Source: Klebsiella pneumoniae (GTDB lineage Bacteria > Myxococcota_A > UBA796 > SXON01). From it: 64,000 nucleotides of DNA. The stretch covers positions 1 to 64,000 of the forward strand of contig CAMAXZ010000010.1 of the NCBI GenBank assembly GCA_945862325.1, read 5' to 3'. The notes under the pieces were generated by a model that saw nothing but the letters and a program-made list of their open reading frames with translations, was not told where the DNA came from and ran no database searches. Shown piece by piece: positions 17,280-26,332 of this stretch. Position 1 is the stretch's first letter. Each line of letters begins with the position of its first letter. Position numbers and translations under genes: made by a program.

Positions 17280-18257
17280 ATGTCCGCCCCCTGTCGAATC
17301 GCCGGGCTCGGCGCCGCCGTGCCCGTCACCGTCATCCCGTCCGCGACGATCGACACGCGCCTCGGCCGCGAGCCCGGGTGGACGGAGGCCCGTCAGGGCG
17401 TCCGCGAGCGTCGCCATGCCGACCCCGCGCTCGGCGAGACCGCGGTTTCGCTCGGTGTGGCCGCCGCGACCGAGGCGCTCGCCGATGCCGGCGTGGGCGC
17501 CCACGAGGTCGACCTCCTCCTCAACGCGAGCGGGACGCCGATCCAGGCGATCCCCGACGGCGCCGTGCTGCTTCAGCGCGCGCTCGGGCTCGGCGCTTCG
17601 GGTCGCCCGGCCTACTCGGTGCACGCCACCTGCCTGAGCTTCGTCGTGGCGCTCGATGTCGCGTCCATGTGGATCGCGTCCGGGCGCGCCCGCACGGTGC
17701 TCATCGTCAGCACCGAGCTCGCCTCACCAGGCTTGAACCTCGATGATCCGGAGACGGCGGGTCTGTTCGGCGACGGCGCCGCCGCCGCCGTGATCACCGC
17801 GCCGGCGCCGACGGGCACCCTCGACGCGTTCCGCCTGGAGACCTACGGCGATCAGTGCGAGCTGGCGCAGATCCCCGGCGGCGGCTCGGCGCGGTCGCCC
17901 ATGCGCGGCGGCACGGCGCTCGACGGCGCGTTCCAGATGAACGGGCCCCGCCTCCTCCGCGCCACGCTCGAGCACATGCCGGCGTTCCTCGATCATGTCG
18001 TGCCGGATCGCGCGGTGCCCGACCTCGTGGTGCCGCACCAGGCCAGCCGGGTGGGCTTGGAGATCGCCGAGCGCTCCGGATTCCGGCCCGGCGTCGTCGC
18101 GCGCACCCTCGAGACCTTGGGCAACGTGGTGGCCGCGAGCATCCCGCTCACCCTGCACGCGGCCGCGCGTGAAGGCCGCCTCCGCCGCGGGGATCGAGTG
18201 CTCCTCGTCGGGACGGGAGCCGGGCTCAGCCTCGGCGCGGCGCTTCTGACCTGGTAG
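17280..18257 (+). CDS. beta-ketoacyl-ACP synthase III-like thiolase-fold enzyme
   Basis: A 325-residue KAS III/FabH-type protein. The catalytic triad can be read: Cys in HATCLSF, His in PHQAS and Asn in LGNVVAAS (FabH: YGNTSAAS). Thiolase-fold landmarks GWTEARQGVRERR, FGDGAAAAVI and the terminal GTGAGLSLGAALL are in place. FabH condenses an acyl-CoA starter with malonyl-ACP; an OleA-like or natural-product KAS III role is also possible because no other fab gene is nearby. It is transcribed alone, convergent with pheT 6 bases downstream. Start at the ATG 17280; a GTG nine bases upstream would add three residues. Confidence 0.8.
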   Translation: MSAPCRIAGLGAAVPVTVIPSATIDTRLGREPGWTEARQGVRERRHADPALGETAVSLGVAAATEALADAGVGAHEVDLLLNASGTPIQAIPDGAVLLQRALGLGASGRPAYSVHATCLSFVVALDVASMWIASGRARTVLIVSTELASPGLNLDDPETAGLFGDGAAAAVITAPAPTGTLDAFRLETYGDQCELAQIPGGGSARSPMRGGTALDGAFQMNGPRLLRATLEHMPAFLDHVVPDRAVPDLVVPHQASRVGLEIAERSGFRPGVVARTLETLGNVVAASIPLTLHAAAREGRLRRGDRVLLVGTGAGLSLGAALLTW

Positions 18258-18263
18258 GGGTCG

Positions 18264-20543
18264 TCAGACTCCCCACCCGGCCGCGGTCATCGCCGCCCGC
18301 ACACGCTCCACCCGCGGCGCGATCTCGTCGGCGGTGAGGGAGCGATCCTTCGCGTTGAAGCTCAGTCGCAGCGTGAGTCGGGCCCCGGAGTCCATCGGCC
18401 ACACGTCTACCACCGTGGCCGTGGCGAGGTCGGGGAGGGTCGGCACCACGTCGAGCACGGCGGCGGCCTCCACCCGTAGGGGGACCGTGACGTTGAGATC
18501 GAGTGTGATCCCCGGGAAGCGCGGCGGCGGCACGTAGCGGATCTGCGGCGGGCGCGCGTCGAGCACGGCCTCGAGATCGACGAGCAGCACCGTCGGGGCC
18601 TCGCGGAGCCCGGCTTCCCGGGCGATCCGCGGGTGGAGCTCGCCCGCCACCGCCCACGCGCCCACGCGGAGGGTGCGGCCCGGATGCAGGTGCGGGTGCG
18701 CGTCGCGGGCGACGTCGAGCGACGCCCCGAGGGCGCGTCCGAGCGTGAGGAGAAGCTCGCGCGCCTCGCGCACGTCGAGGGACGACGCGAGCGCGCCGAG
18801 GTGCAGGCGCTCGGCGAGCGCGCCGTCGGGCAGGCGGGTGTAGGTGCGCCCGACCTCGAAGTAGGCGAACCGCTCGAGCTCCTTGCGGTTCTCGACCGCG
18901 GCCTCGACGAGGTGGGGGAGTGAGCTCGGCCGGAAGTACCGGAGCTCTTCGGTCAGCGGGTTGGCGAGGGTGACGAGCCCTTCGCGCGCGTATGCGTAGC
19001 GCTCGACCTCGGCGTCGCCGATCCACACCGGCAGGTAGACCTCGTCGAACCCCGCCGCCGTCAGGACGCCGCGCGCGGCGCGCGGCACCGAGAAGCGCGG
19101 GTTTCCGCGGGGAGACGCGAGCTCGACGCGCAAGGACGTCGGGACGACGTGCTCGTAGCCGTGCACCCGGCCGATCTCTTCGACGAGATCGGCCGGGATG
19201 CGGAGGTCGGGCCGGAACTCCGGAGCGAGCACCTCGTCTTCCCCCACCACACACCCGGCGGCGACGAGGATGCGATCGATCGACGCGTCGTCGACCGTCA
19301 TCCCGAGGCGGCCCCGGATGGTCGCGCGATCGAGCCGGATCGGGAAGCGCTCCACCGCGGGCGCGCCCGCCCGCGTCATGGCCACGGGCTCAGCCCCGGT
19401 GACTTCGCGGAGGAGCCACGCGAGGCGCGCGGCGGCGGGCGCGATCCCGCCGACCGGCAGGCCCTTCTCGAAGCGCGCGCTCGCCTCGGTGCGCAGGGCG
19501 AGGCGGCGGCTGGCGCGCCGCACCGCGGCCATGTCGAACGCGGCCACCTCGACGAGGAGCTCCGTCGTGTCGGCGCCGACCTCGGTGCTCGCGTCCCCCA
19601 TCACGCCGGCCACGGCGACGGGCCGGTCCGCCCCGTCGCACACCAGCAGGCACTCCGCGGTCAGCGCGCGACTCACACCGTCCAAGGTGGTGATCGTCTC
19701 GCCGTCCGTCGCCATGCGGAGCACGATGGCGTCGCCTCGCAGGCGGGCGCGGTCGAAGGTGTGCGTGGGCTCGCCGAGCTCCATCATGCACAGGTTCGCG
19801 GCGTCGACCACGGCGTTGATGGGCCGCATCCCCAGCTTTCGAACAGCGTTCTGCAGCCACTGCGGGGACGGTCCGACGCGGACGCCGCGCATCGCGAGGG
19901 CGAGGTAGGCGCGCGCGCGCGGCGTCGCGAGGTCGATCGTCGGGGACGAGAGCGGAGGGAGATCCGCGAGATCGAGGCCGGTCGGGCTCGTGTACGGCAG
20001 GCCCCAGATCGCGGCGATGTCGCGGGCGATGCCGGCGAGCGAGAAGAGGTCGGGGCGGTTGGGCTCGAGGTCGAACTCGAGCACCACGTCATCGAGCTCC
20101 AACGCCGACCATGCGTCGGCGCCGACGGCGGTGTCCGGCGCGAGGCGGAGGGGGCGCGCCGCCTCCTTGCCGACCCCGAGCATCGCCTCGCTCATGAGGG
20201 CGCCGTCGCTGGGCAGGCCCGCGACCGATCGTGCTTCGACCTCGGTCCCGTCCGGGAGTCGCCCGCCCGCGAGGACCGCGGCGTAGCGCTCGCCCGCGCC
20301 TACCTCGAACCGGTCTCCCACGACGATGTGGCGCCCGTCGGTCAGGCGCCAGCGGCCGTGGCCCTCGCGGCGCTCGACCACCTCCGCGAGCTCGACCACC
20401 TCCACCCCCGCGAACTGCTCGCGGGTCGGGTACCGGTGCACGTGCTCGACCTCGCTCACGCGCGTGTTCATGCGCAGGACGAACGTGTCGAAATCCTCGG
20501 GGATCGGGACGAAGCGGCGGAGGAGCGAGAGCGGAGCGCGCAT
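18264..20543 (-). CDS. pheT: phenylalanine--tRNA ligase beta subunit
   Basis: A 759-residue PheT, slightly shorter than the usual 790-800. Domains in order: an EMAP/tRNA-binding domain with weak conservation (about 40-150), B3/B4 editing domain (about 205-375; RPINAVVDAANLCMMELG, TEASARFEKG), B5 (about 395-465; RGRLGMTVDDASIDRIL), the catalytic-like core (FRPSSLPHLVEAAVENRK, FAYFEVGRTYT) and a C-terminal ferredoxin-fold anticodon-binding domain (SFNAKDRSLTADEI). It pairs with PheS to charge tRNA-Phe, with the beta subunit also editing Tyr-tRNA. In most bacteria pheS is directly upstream; here gpsA is, and pheS is not in the window. Confidence 0.93.
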   Translation of the reverse strand: MRAPLSLLRRFVPIPEDFDTFVLRMNTRVSEVEHVHRYPTREQFAGVEVVELAEVVERREGHGRWRLTDGRHIVVGDRFEVGAGERYAAVLAGGRLPDGTEVEARSVAGLPSDGALMSEAMLGVGKEAARPLRLAPDTAVGADAWSALELDDVVLEFDLEPNRPDLFSLAGIARDIAAIWGLPYTSPTGLDLADLPPLSSPTIDLATPRARAYLALAMRGVRVGPSPQWLQNAVRKLGMRPINAVVDAANLCMMELGEPTHTFDRARLRGDAIVLRMATDGETITTLDGVSRALTAECLLVCDGADRPVAVAGVMGDASTEVGADTTELLVEVAAFDMAAVRRASRRLALRTEASARFEKGLPVGGIAPAAARLAWLLREVTGAEPVAMTRAGAPAVERFPIRLDRATIRGRLGMTVDDASIDRILVAAGCVVGEDEVLAPEFRPDLRIPADLVEEIGRVHGYEHVVPTSLRVELASPRGNPRFSVPRAARGVLTAAGFDEVYLPVWIGDAEVERYAYAREGLVTLANPLTEELRYFRPSSLPHLVEAAVENRKELERFAYFEVGRTYTRLPDGALAERLHLGALASSLDVREARELLLTLGRALGASLDVARDAHPHLHPGRTLRVGAWAVAGELHPRIAREAGLREAPTVLLVDLEAVLDARPPQIRYVPPPRFPGITLDLNVTVPLRVEAAAVLDVVPTLPDLATATVVDVWPMDSGARLTLRLSFNAKDRSLTADEIAPRVERVRAAMTAAGWGV

Positions 20544-20577
20544 CCGGCGCGCTTATCGCGCGCGGGGGCACGCCGGC

Positions 20578-21576
20578 TCAGCCGCGCTCGGCCTTGCGCT
20601 CGCGGCCCATGAGGTCCCGAAGCACTTCGGAAGCGGGTTTCCCCTCGTACAACATCCGATAGACCTGCTCGGTGATCGGCATGTCGACGCCCACGCGCTG
20701 CGACAGCTGCCAGGCGCTCCGCGCCGTGACGACGCCCTCCGCGACCTGCCCGAGCTCGGTCAGGATGTCGTCGAGGCTGCGCCCGCGGCCCAGCGCGAGC
20801 CCGACGCGGCGGTTTCGGGAGAGGTCGCCGGTGCAGGTGAGGACGAGGTCCCCCAGGCCCGCGAGCCCCATCATCGTGAGGGGGTGGCCGCCGCGGGCCA
20901 CCGCGAGGCGGGTGATCTCGGAGAGGCCCCGGGTGATGAGCGCCGCCCGCGCGTTGGTGCCCAGGCCGGCGCCGTCGGACACCCCGCACGCGATGGCCAT
21001 CACGTTCTTCAGGCTGGCGCCGTACTCGAGGCCCACCACGTCGTCGGAGTGGTACACGCGGAACGTGCCGCCGTGCAGGGCGTCGGCGACCCCGTGGCAG
21101 GCCTGCTCGTGGCGCCCGGCGACGACCACCGCGGTCGGCTGGCCCTGGGCGACCTCCTTCGCGAAGGACGGGCCTCCCAACGCGGTGATGTGGCGGTGCA
21201 GGCGCTCGGGCAGCACCGCGTGCATCACCTCGTCCATGGTCTGCAGCGAGTCGACCTCGATGCCCTTGCTGGCGCAGCAGAGGGGCACCTCTGGCAGACG
21301 ATCCGCCAGGGACGCCAGGACCGGGCGAATCGCGGGGCTGGGCACGACGGCGAGGACCACCTCCGCGCCGTCGAGGGCCAGGTCGACGTCGGCGGTGACC
21401 GAAAGGGGCTCTGGGAAGCGGAGGCCGGGGAGGTAGCGCGCGTTCTCACGCGCGTCGTGCATGCGCGCGGCCCGGTCGGCGTCTCGGTCGATCATCCAGG
21501 TCGGATTTCCGTTCCGCGCGAGCTGCACCGCGAGCGCCGAGCCCCACGAACCCGCGCCGATCACCGCACACTTCAC
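20578..21576 (-). CDS. gpsA: NAD(P)-dependent glycerol-3-phosphate dehydrogenase
   Basis: A 332-residue GpsA. The N-terminal Rossmann motif VIGAGSWGSALA, the catalytic Lys region in LGGPSFAKEVA and LEYGASLKNVMAIACG, and the substrate-binding TCTGDLSRNRR are all present. It reduces dihydroxyacetone phosphate to sn-glycerol-3-phosphate in the cytoplasm, the entry step to phospholipid synthesis. Start is a GTG preceded by GGAGGGG about 8 bases upstream. It lies just upstream of pheT on the same strand with a 34-base gap, an unusual neighbour pair, probably cotranscribed. Confidence 0.94.
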   Translation of the reverse strand: MKCAVIGAGSWGSALAVQLARNGNPTWMIDRDADRAARMHDARENARYLPGLRFPEPLSVTADVDLALDGAEVVLAVVPSPAIRPVLASLADRLPEVPLCCASKGIEVDSLQTMDEVMHAVLPERLHRHITALGGPSFAKEVAQGQPTAVVVAGRHEQACHGVADALHGGTFRVYHSDDVVGLEYGASLKNVMAIACGVSDGAGLGTNARAALITRGLSEITRLAVARGGHPLTMMGLAGLGDLVLTCTGDLSRNRRVGLALGRGRSLDDILTELGQVAEGVVTARSAWQLSQRVGVDMPITEQVYRMLYEGKPASEVLRDLMGRERKAERG

Positions 21577-21625
21577 GCGCCCCTCCGACTCGGCTTGCTA
21601 TCCGCCCGCCGCTCGTGCGCCCGGT

Positions 21626-23107
21626 TCAACCGTCGCGCCAGTCGTCGAAGAACGCGGCGCGCCGGGTGTCGACGCTCGCGGGCCGCGCGCGGGGACGCGC
21701 CCAGTCGCGCAGCTCCTTCAGGCGGTCGTCCATCGTGACCGCGAGCGGGATGGTGTCGCGCGCGACCCGGATCAGGTCCTCCTGCTCCAGCTCGCGATCG
21801 GCGGCAAACGCCCGGAACATCGCGGCGATGATCAGCTGTTCGAGCTCGGCGCCGGAGTAGCGCTCGGTCTCTTCGGCCACCGCGAGCAGATCGAACCGTT
21901 CGGGATCGCGCTTGCGACGCCGCACGTGGATGTCGAGGATCTCCAGGCGCTCGTGGGCGTTGGGAAGGTCGACGAAGAAGATCTCGTCGAAGCGCCCCTT
22001 TCGCAGGAGCTCAGGAGGAAGCCCGCGCACCTCGTTGGCAGTGGCGACGACGAACACCGCCTTCGTCTTCTCCTGCATCCACGTCAGGAAGGCCCCGAAC
22101 ACCCGACCGCTGTCGGCGCCGCCGCTGAGGAAGGCCTTCTCGATCTCGTCGATCCAGAGGACGGCGGGCGCGAGGCTCTCGGCCACGCGGATCGTCTCGC
22201 GCAGGCCCTCGTCGGCCCGCCCTTCGAACAGCGCCGCGACGTCGAGGCGCAAGAGCGGCACCCGCCACAGGTCGGCGACGGCCTTGGCCGACAGCGACTT
22301 GCCGCACCCCTGGACGCCCAGCAGAAACAGCCCCTTGGGCTCCGGCAGCCCGAAGGCCCGGGCGCGCTCGCTGAACGCGGCGCTGCGGTCCCCCAGCCAC
22401 TCCTTGAGGTTGCCGAGGCCGCCGACGTCGCCGATGCGCACCGACCCGCGGATGTACTCGAGGTACCTCGACTTCCGCAGGAGCGACTCCTTCTCGTCGA
22501 TCATCAGCTCGAGGTCGGCCTCGGCGAACCGCCGGCCGTCGAGCAGCACGCGGGCGTACGCGCGCTTGATTTCCTTCTCGGCGAGCCCGAGGGAGGCGGT
22601 GACGAAGCGCTCGAAACGCTCGGGAGGAAGGTCGATCTTCTGCGACATGCACAGGAGGCCGAGCAGGCGGGCCACCTCCTGGCGGCTCGGCAGCGGCACG
22701 TCGAGCACCACCACGTCCTTCTCGAGGTCCGGCGGGATCGCGAGGCGCGGCGACAGCACGAGGATGACCTGCCGCCGCTCCGGGATCTCGCGGCATGCGT
22801 CCCGCAAGCGGCGCACGACCATGGCGTCGGTCAGGAGATCGCCGAGGTCTTCGAACAGGAACATCGCGGGCACGGTCACGGTGCGGACGGCGCCCAACGC
22901 GTCGTGCACCGACTCGGTGCCGGGGAACCCGACGCCGTTGCCGCCGACGAGCCCGGTCGTTCGGCGCCACCGGAACACCTCGAAGCCGCTGGACGCGGCG
23001 ATGCGGTCGAGCCCGCGCTCCACGCGCTCTTCTTCCGCGCTCAGCAGCCAGAGCAGCGGGTAGCGCGCCGAGACGAGGCGCGGGATGCGGTTGAGGACGT
23101 CGTCCAC
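21626..23107 (-). CDS. Ycf46-like AAA+ ATPase
   Basis: A 493-residue protein. Residues 1-230 form an N-terminal domain seen in chloroplast Ycf46 homologues ([42 protein letters not shown]). The AAA+ module follows: Walker A GVQGCGKS, Walker [12 protein letters not shown], sensor 1 in FVVATANE and an arginine-finger region RKGRFDE, with the C-terminal helical lid after 410. Such ATPases are soluble; function is not established outside phototrophs. The start is taken as GTG at 23107; the open frame runs further upstream but loses AAA/Ycf46 similarity and covers the divergent ATP-grasp gene. Confidence 0.78.
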   Translation of the reverse strand: MDDVLNRIPRLVSARYPLLWLLSAEEERVERGLDRIAASSGFEVFRWRRTTGLVGGNGVGFPGTESVHDALGAVRTVTVPAMFLFEDLGDLLTDAMVVRRLRDACREIPERRQVILVLSPRLAIPPDLEKDVVVLDVPLPSRQEVARLLGLLCMSQKIDLPPERFERFVTASLGLAEKEIKRAYARVLLDGRRFAEADLELMIDEKESLLRKSRYLEYIRGSVRIGDVGGLGNLKEWLGDRSAAFSERARAFGLPEPKGLFLLGVQGCGKSLSAKAVADLWRVPLLRLDVAALFEGRADEGLRETIRVAESLAPAVLWIDEIEKAFLSGGADSGRVFGAFLTWMQEKTKAVFVVATANEVRGLPPELLRKGRFDEIFFVDLPNAHERLEILDIHVRRRKRDPERFDLLAVAEETERYSGAELEQLIIAAMFRAFAADRELEQEDLIRVARDTIPLAVTMDDRLKELRDWARPRARPASVDTRRAAFFDDWRDG

Positions 23108-23174
23108 GACGCCCGGTAATCTGCTGGGGCCGGGGGTGCTTCCGCGGCGCGTGGCGGCGCGATAGGCGGCGTCG

Positions 23175-24155
23175 GTGCGACTTGGCATCGTCATCACGAG
23201 CGCGGCGGCGGCGGTGCCGACCCACACGACGGTCCACGTCGCGCACGCGGCGCTGCGCGCGGGCCACCTCGTGCGCATCTTCGAACCGTGGGACTTCGAG
23301 GTCGACGAGCGTGGGCGCCTCCGCGGGCGCGCCCACTGCTTCGACGCCCCGACGGAGTCGCGCGAAGCCCTGGTCGAAGCGCTGGTGGCGCGGACGTCCC
23401 TGCGCCGGAGCGTCGAGGTCGACCGGCTGGACGTCCTCCTCCTTCGCATGAACCCGCTCGACCTCGCGGTGCTCGCGTTCGCGCAGCTCGCGGAGGACGC
23501 TGGGGTGAAGGTGCTGAACCCGCCAGCCGCCGTGCTCCGGACCTCGCACAAGTCGTGGCTCGCCACCCTGCCCGGCGTGCAGGCGCCGCTCACGGTGGTC
23601 ACGCGGTCGCGCGCCACGGTCGAGCGCTTCGCCAGCGCGTGCGAGGCGGGCGTGGTGCTGAAGCCGGCCCGATCCTGCGGCGGCAAGGGCGTCACGATCG
23701 TACGGGGGCGGCAGCGGCGCTCGCTCGACGGCGCGATGGCCGCCGCGACCCGGGTGGGCGACGGCTACATCGTGGCCCAGGCGTACGTCCCGGAGGCCGT
23801 CGTCGGCGAAAAGCGGCTCCTTTGGGTCGATGGCGAGGTCGTCGGCGGCTACCTGCGGCGTCGCGCCCCTGGCGAGCTGCGGCACAACCTCAAGGTCGGC
23901 GGCCAGCCTCACCCGACCACGATCACCGAGGGCGATCGCCGAACGGCGGCCGCGCTCGGGCCTCACCTCACCCGCGCGGGCATCTGGTTCGCCGGGATCG
24001 ACGTCATCGGCGACCGCGTGGTCGAAGTCAACACCCTCAACCCGGGCGGCGTGCACTACACCGCCCACTTCAGCGGCGACGACGTCGCGGCGCGCCTCGT
24101 GGCGAGCCTCGAAACGTACGGACGCCCGCCGGATCTGGTCGACGCAGCCTCATGA
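23175..24155 (+). CDS. GshB-like ATP-grasp ligase
   Basis: A 326-residue protein similar to prokaryotic glutathione synthetase: LRMNPLDLAVL, NPPAAVLRTSHKSWLATL, LKPARSCGGKGV (ATP-grasp Lys and Gly loop), VVGEKRLLWVDGEVVGGYLRR, LKVGGQPHPTTITEGD and the terminal EVNTLNPGGVHYTAHF metal/substrate site. GshB joins gamma-glutamylcysteine and glycine, but no gshA is nearby and the acceptor may differ; related ATP-grasp enzymes modify peptides or proteins. Its stop overlaps the ATG of a pentapeptide-repeat gene (ATGA), so the two are translationally coupled. The start is the GTG at 23175 with only a weak GGCGGCG site. It is divergent from the AAA+ ATPase. Confidence 0.8.
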   Translation: MRLGIVITSAAAAVPTHTTVHVAHAALRAGHLVRIFEPWDFEVDERGRLRGRAHCFDAPTESREALVEALVARTSLRRSVEVDRLDVLLLRMNPLDLAVLAFAQLAEDAGVKVLNPPAAVLRTSHKSWLATLPGVQAPLTVVTRSRATVERFASACEAGVVLKPARSCGGKGVTIVRGRQRRSLDGAMAAATRVGDGYIVAQAYVPEAVVGEKRLLWVDGEVVGGYLRRRAPGELRHNLKVGGQPHPTTITEGDRRTAAALGPHLTRAGIWFAGIDVIGDRVVEVNTLNPGGVHYTAHFSGDDVAARLVASLETYGRPPDLVDAAS

Positions 24156-24634
24156 AGCGCAAGCAGAACCCCCCGTCTCCTCCCGCCGACTCCGCCAACG
24201 ACCCCGACCGCGAGGACTTCAGCGCCGGGCGACCGCTCGCGCGCAAGCAGGTCCTCGAGATGATCAGGAAGAAAGAGAGCTTCCTCGACACCGACCTTCG
24301 CGGGTGCGACCTCGTCGGCCTCGTGTTCGACGGCGTCGATCTCTCCCGTGCCAAGTTCGCCGAGGCCAACTTGTCGCGATGCTCCTTCCGCGGGTCCAAC
24401 CTCACGGGCGCGAGCTTCTTCGCGGCGACCCTGAAGGACGCCACCTTGGAGGACGCCAACCTCGAGGAGGCCGACTTCGACTACGCGAACCTCGACGGCG
24501 TGTGCTTCCGGAACGCGAAGATCCGCAAAGCGGTGTTTCCCCTCAGGAAGCTGCCGCTCGACCAGATTCGCGAGTCGGTGCGCACGGGGGCGCGTGTCCG
24601 CATGGAGGCGCTCGCGCTCGACGAGGACGAATAG
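24152..24634 (+). CDS. pentapeptide-repeat protein
   Basis: A 160-residue soluble protein. After a charged, Pro-rich N-terminus (residues 1-40) there are about 14 consecutive pentapeptides of the A(D/N)LxX type between residues 50 and 125 (FDGVDLSRAKFAEANLSRCS; TLKDATLEDANLEEADFDYA), which form a right-handed quadrilateral beta-helix. A charged helical tail ends the protein (RVRMEALALDEDE). No enzyme motif is seen; such proteins often act as DNA mimics or scaffolds. It overlaps the stop of the ATP-grasp gene, and could be the partner or substrate of that ligase, which is speculation. Confidence 0.82.
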   Translation: MKRKQNPPSPPADSANDPDREDFSAGRPLARKQVLEMIRKKESFLDTDLRGCDLVGLVFDGVDLSRAKFAEANLSRCSFRGSNLTGASFFAATLKDATLEDANLEEADFDYANLDGVCFRNAKIRKAVFPLRKLPLDQIRESVRTGARVRMEALALDEDE

Positions 24635-24638
24635 GGAC

Positions 24639-24666
24639 GGAACCGCCGGCGCTCGTCGGTGTCGAA
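24639..24666 (+). promoter_or_regulatory. ECF-type promoter of the sigma/anti-sigma operon
   Basis: GGAACC (24639-24644), a 16-base spacer and GTCGAA (24661-24666) match the extracytoplasmic-function consensus (GGAAC, about 16 bases, GTCnnA). It sits 18 bases before the sigma gene's ATG, so the sigma factor very likely transcribes its own operon. Confidence 0.65.
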
Positions 24667-24684
24667 TACGGTGTGCCGAGCGCC

Positions 24685-25284
24685 ATGACCCTCCCACCCT
24701 CCCGTGCGTCGCGCCTGGCGACCGTGTCCGACGAAGAGCTCGTCGAGCGGTTTCGCGCGGGCGATCGCCCGGCCTTCGACGCGGTGGTCACCCGCTACCA
24801 GGACCGCGTGTTCGCCATGTGCGTGCGGTGGCTTGGCGAACGGGAGTCGGCGGAGGACGTCGCGCAAGAGATCTTCGTCGCGCTCTTCCGTTCGCTCCAC
24901 GACTTTCGCGGGGACGCGCGCCTGTCGACCTACGTGTTCCGTTGCACCGTCAACCACTGCCGGAACCGTCGCACACACCGGGGCCGTCGAGGCTGGGGGC
25001 GCCACGACGCCATCGACGACGCGCGGGAGCTCGCGGCGGACAGCCCGGGCACCGACGGCGGTGTACACGCGTCGGAGGCGCGCCGCCTCGTCGACGTAGG
25101 CCTGGCACAGCTCGACGACGATCTGCGCGCCGTGGTGCTGCTCCGCGACCTGCAAGACCTCGACTACGACGAGATCGCCGCGGTGCTCGACGTGCCCCGC
25201 GGCACGGTGAAGAGCCGGCTCCACCGAGCCCGCTCCGAGCTCGCCGCGGCGATCACGCGGCACACCGCGAGGGGACCCCGATGA
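24685..25284 (+). CDS. ECF RNA polymerase sigma factor (sigma-E type)
   Basis: A 199-residue ECF sigma factor. Region 2 spans about residues 14-90 (ELVERFRAGDRPAFDAVV, YQDRVFAMCVRWLG, SAEDVAQEIFVALFRSL, FRGDARLSTYVFRCTVNHCR) and region 4 about 135-190 (LDDDLRAVVLLRDLQDLDYDEIAAVLDVPRGTVKSRLHRARSEL). It directs RNA polymerase to envelope-stress promoters of the type found 18 bases upstream. Its stop overlaps the start of the anti-sigma gene (ATGA). The ATG at 24685 gives the usual N-terminal length. Confidence 0.9.
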   Translation: MTLPPSRASRLATVSDEELVERFRAGDRPAFDAVVTRYQDRVFAMCVRWLGERESAEDVAQEIFVALFRSLHDFRGDARLSTYVFRCTVNHCRNRRTHRGRRGWGRHDAIDDARELAADSPGTDGGVHASEARRLVDVGLAQLDDDLRAVVLLRDLQDLDYDEIAAVLDVPRGTVKSRLHRARSELAAAITRHTARGPR

Positions 25285-26330
25285 ACGACTTCTACGCCAG
25301 GAATCGCCTCTCCGCGTGGCTCGACGACGAGCTCAGCCAGGAAGAGCGCCACCAGGTCGACCTCGCGCTCGAGGACAGCCCGACCCTCCGCGCCGAGCTC
25401 GACGCGATGCGGACAGCGCGCGACGCACTTCGCGACGTCGTGCGCGCGCCCGCGGGCTTCGGGGCGCGCCTCGACGAGCGCCTCCGCGACGAGCGGGTCC
25501 CCCCTGCGTGGCTGCGCCTCGTGCGCCGCGTTCGTCTCGACGCGGTCGCGCTCGCGGCGGTGGCCGCCGTCGTGCTCGTCGTCGCTGGCACCACGGTGAA
25601 CCGCGTCGAAGAGGAGCCGCCTCCGCTCGTGGCGGACGCGTCGACGCCGGAACCGGCCCCCGCCCTGGGCGCCGCCGCCGACGCCCCGGCCGACCCGGGT
25701 CCCGCCGTGGCGATCGGCGTGGCCGCCCCGACCGCCCCGACCGCCCCCAACGCGACCTCGCGCGCGCTCCTCGAGCGCACCGAGGGCCGCGCATCCGAGC
25801 AGGTGGCGCCCCCCTGGACGGGCCTGCCGGCGGGGACGACGGGGCTGTCGAGCGGGGCGCGCGCCGGGTCGTGGCGCAACGGGGTGGGCGCGGACGCCCC
25901 CGCGGCCAAGGCCCCCCGCCCGCCGTCGGGCAGCGTTCCGAAGGCGCCCCCGCGACGCTCGGGGGTCGAGGTCGAGCCGTTCCGCCCGGCCTGGGAGACG
26001 CAGGAGGTCGTGCCCCTCGCGGTCTCCGACCCCGGCCTCAGCTACCGGTTGTCGCCGGCGACCGACCTCGGCTTGAGGGAGCTCCAGAGCATCGCGGCCT
26101 CCCTCGGGGGGCAGCTCGTGGACGCGTCGGGCCGCGCGCTCGCGCCGTACCCGATGGAGTCGGGCGAGCGCCGTCGGGTGCAGATCCTCATCCCCGCGTC
26201 ACGCGCGGCGTCGGTCGGGGCTCGCCTCGCCTCGGTGGGGGCGGTCGAGGTCGTGTCCGAGTCGACCTCGATCGGCCTGCACGCCGCGGACGCGAAGGTG
26301 CCGGTGCTCGTCGAGATCACCCAGCCCTGA
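25281..26330 (+). CDS. membrane-spanning anti-sigma factor without zinc ligands
   Basis: A 349-residue protein coupled to the ECF sigma gene. Residues 1-45 resemble the N-terminal anti-sigma helix bundle (NRLSAWLDDELSQEERHQVDLAL) but lack the HxxxCxxC zinc motif. One transmembrane helix follows (about residues 90-107, VALAAVAAVVLVVAGTTV), then a long Ala/Pro-rich periplasmic linker (110-240) and a C-terminal beta/alpha domain (about 250-345; LRELQSIAASLGGQLVDASG, RRVQILIPASRAASVGARL) that probably senses the envelope signal. Anti-sigma function is inferred from operon position and layout. Confidence 0.78.
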   Translation: MNDFYARNRLSAWLDDELSQEERHQVDLALEDSPTLRAELDAMRTARDALRDVVRAPAGFGARLDERLRDERVPPAWLRLVRRVRLDAVALAAVAAVVLVVAGTTVNRVEEEPPPLVADASTPEPAPALGAAADAPADPGPAVAIGVAAPTAPTAPNATSRALLERTEGRASEQVAPPWTGLPAGTTGLSSGARAGSWRNGVGADAPAAKAPRPPSGSVPKAPPRRSGVEVEPFRPAWETQEVVPLAVSDPGLSYRLSPATDLGLRELQSIAASLGGQLVDASGRALAPYPMESGERRRVQILIPASRAASVGARLASVGAVEVVSESTSIGLHAADAKVPVLVEITQP

Positions 26331-26332
26331 GC

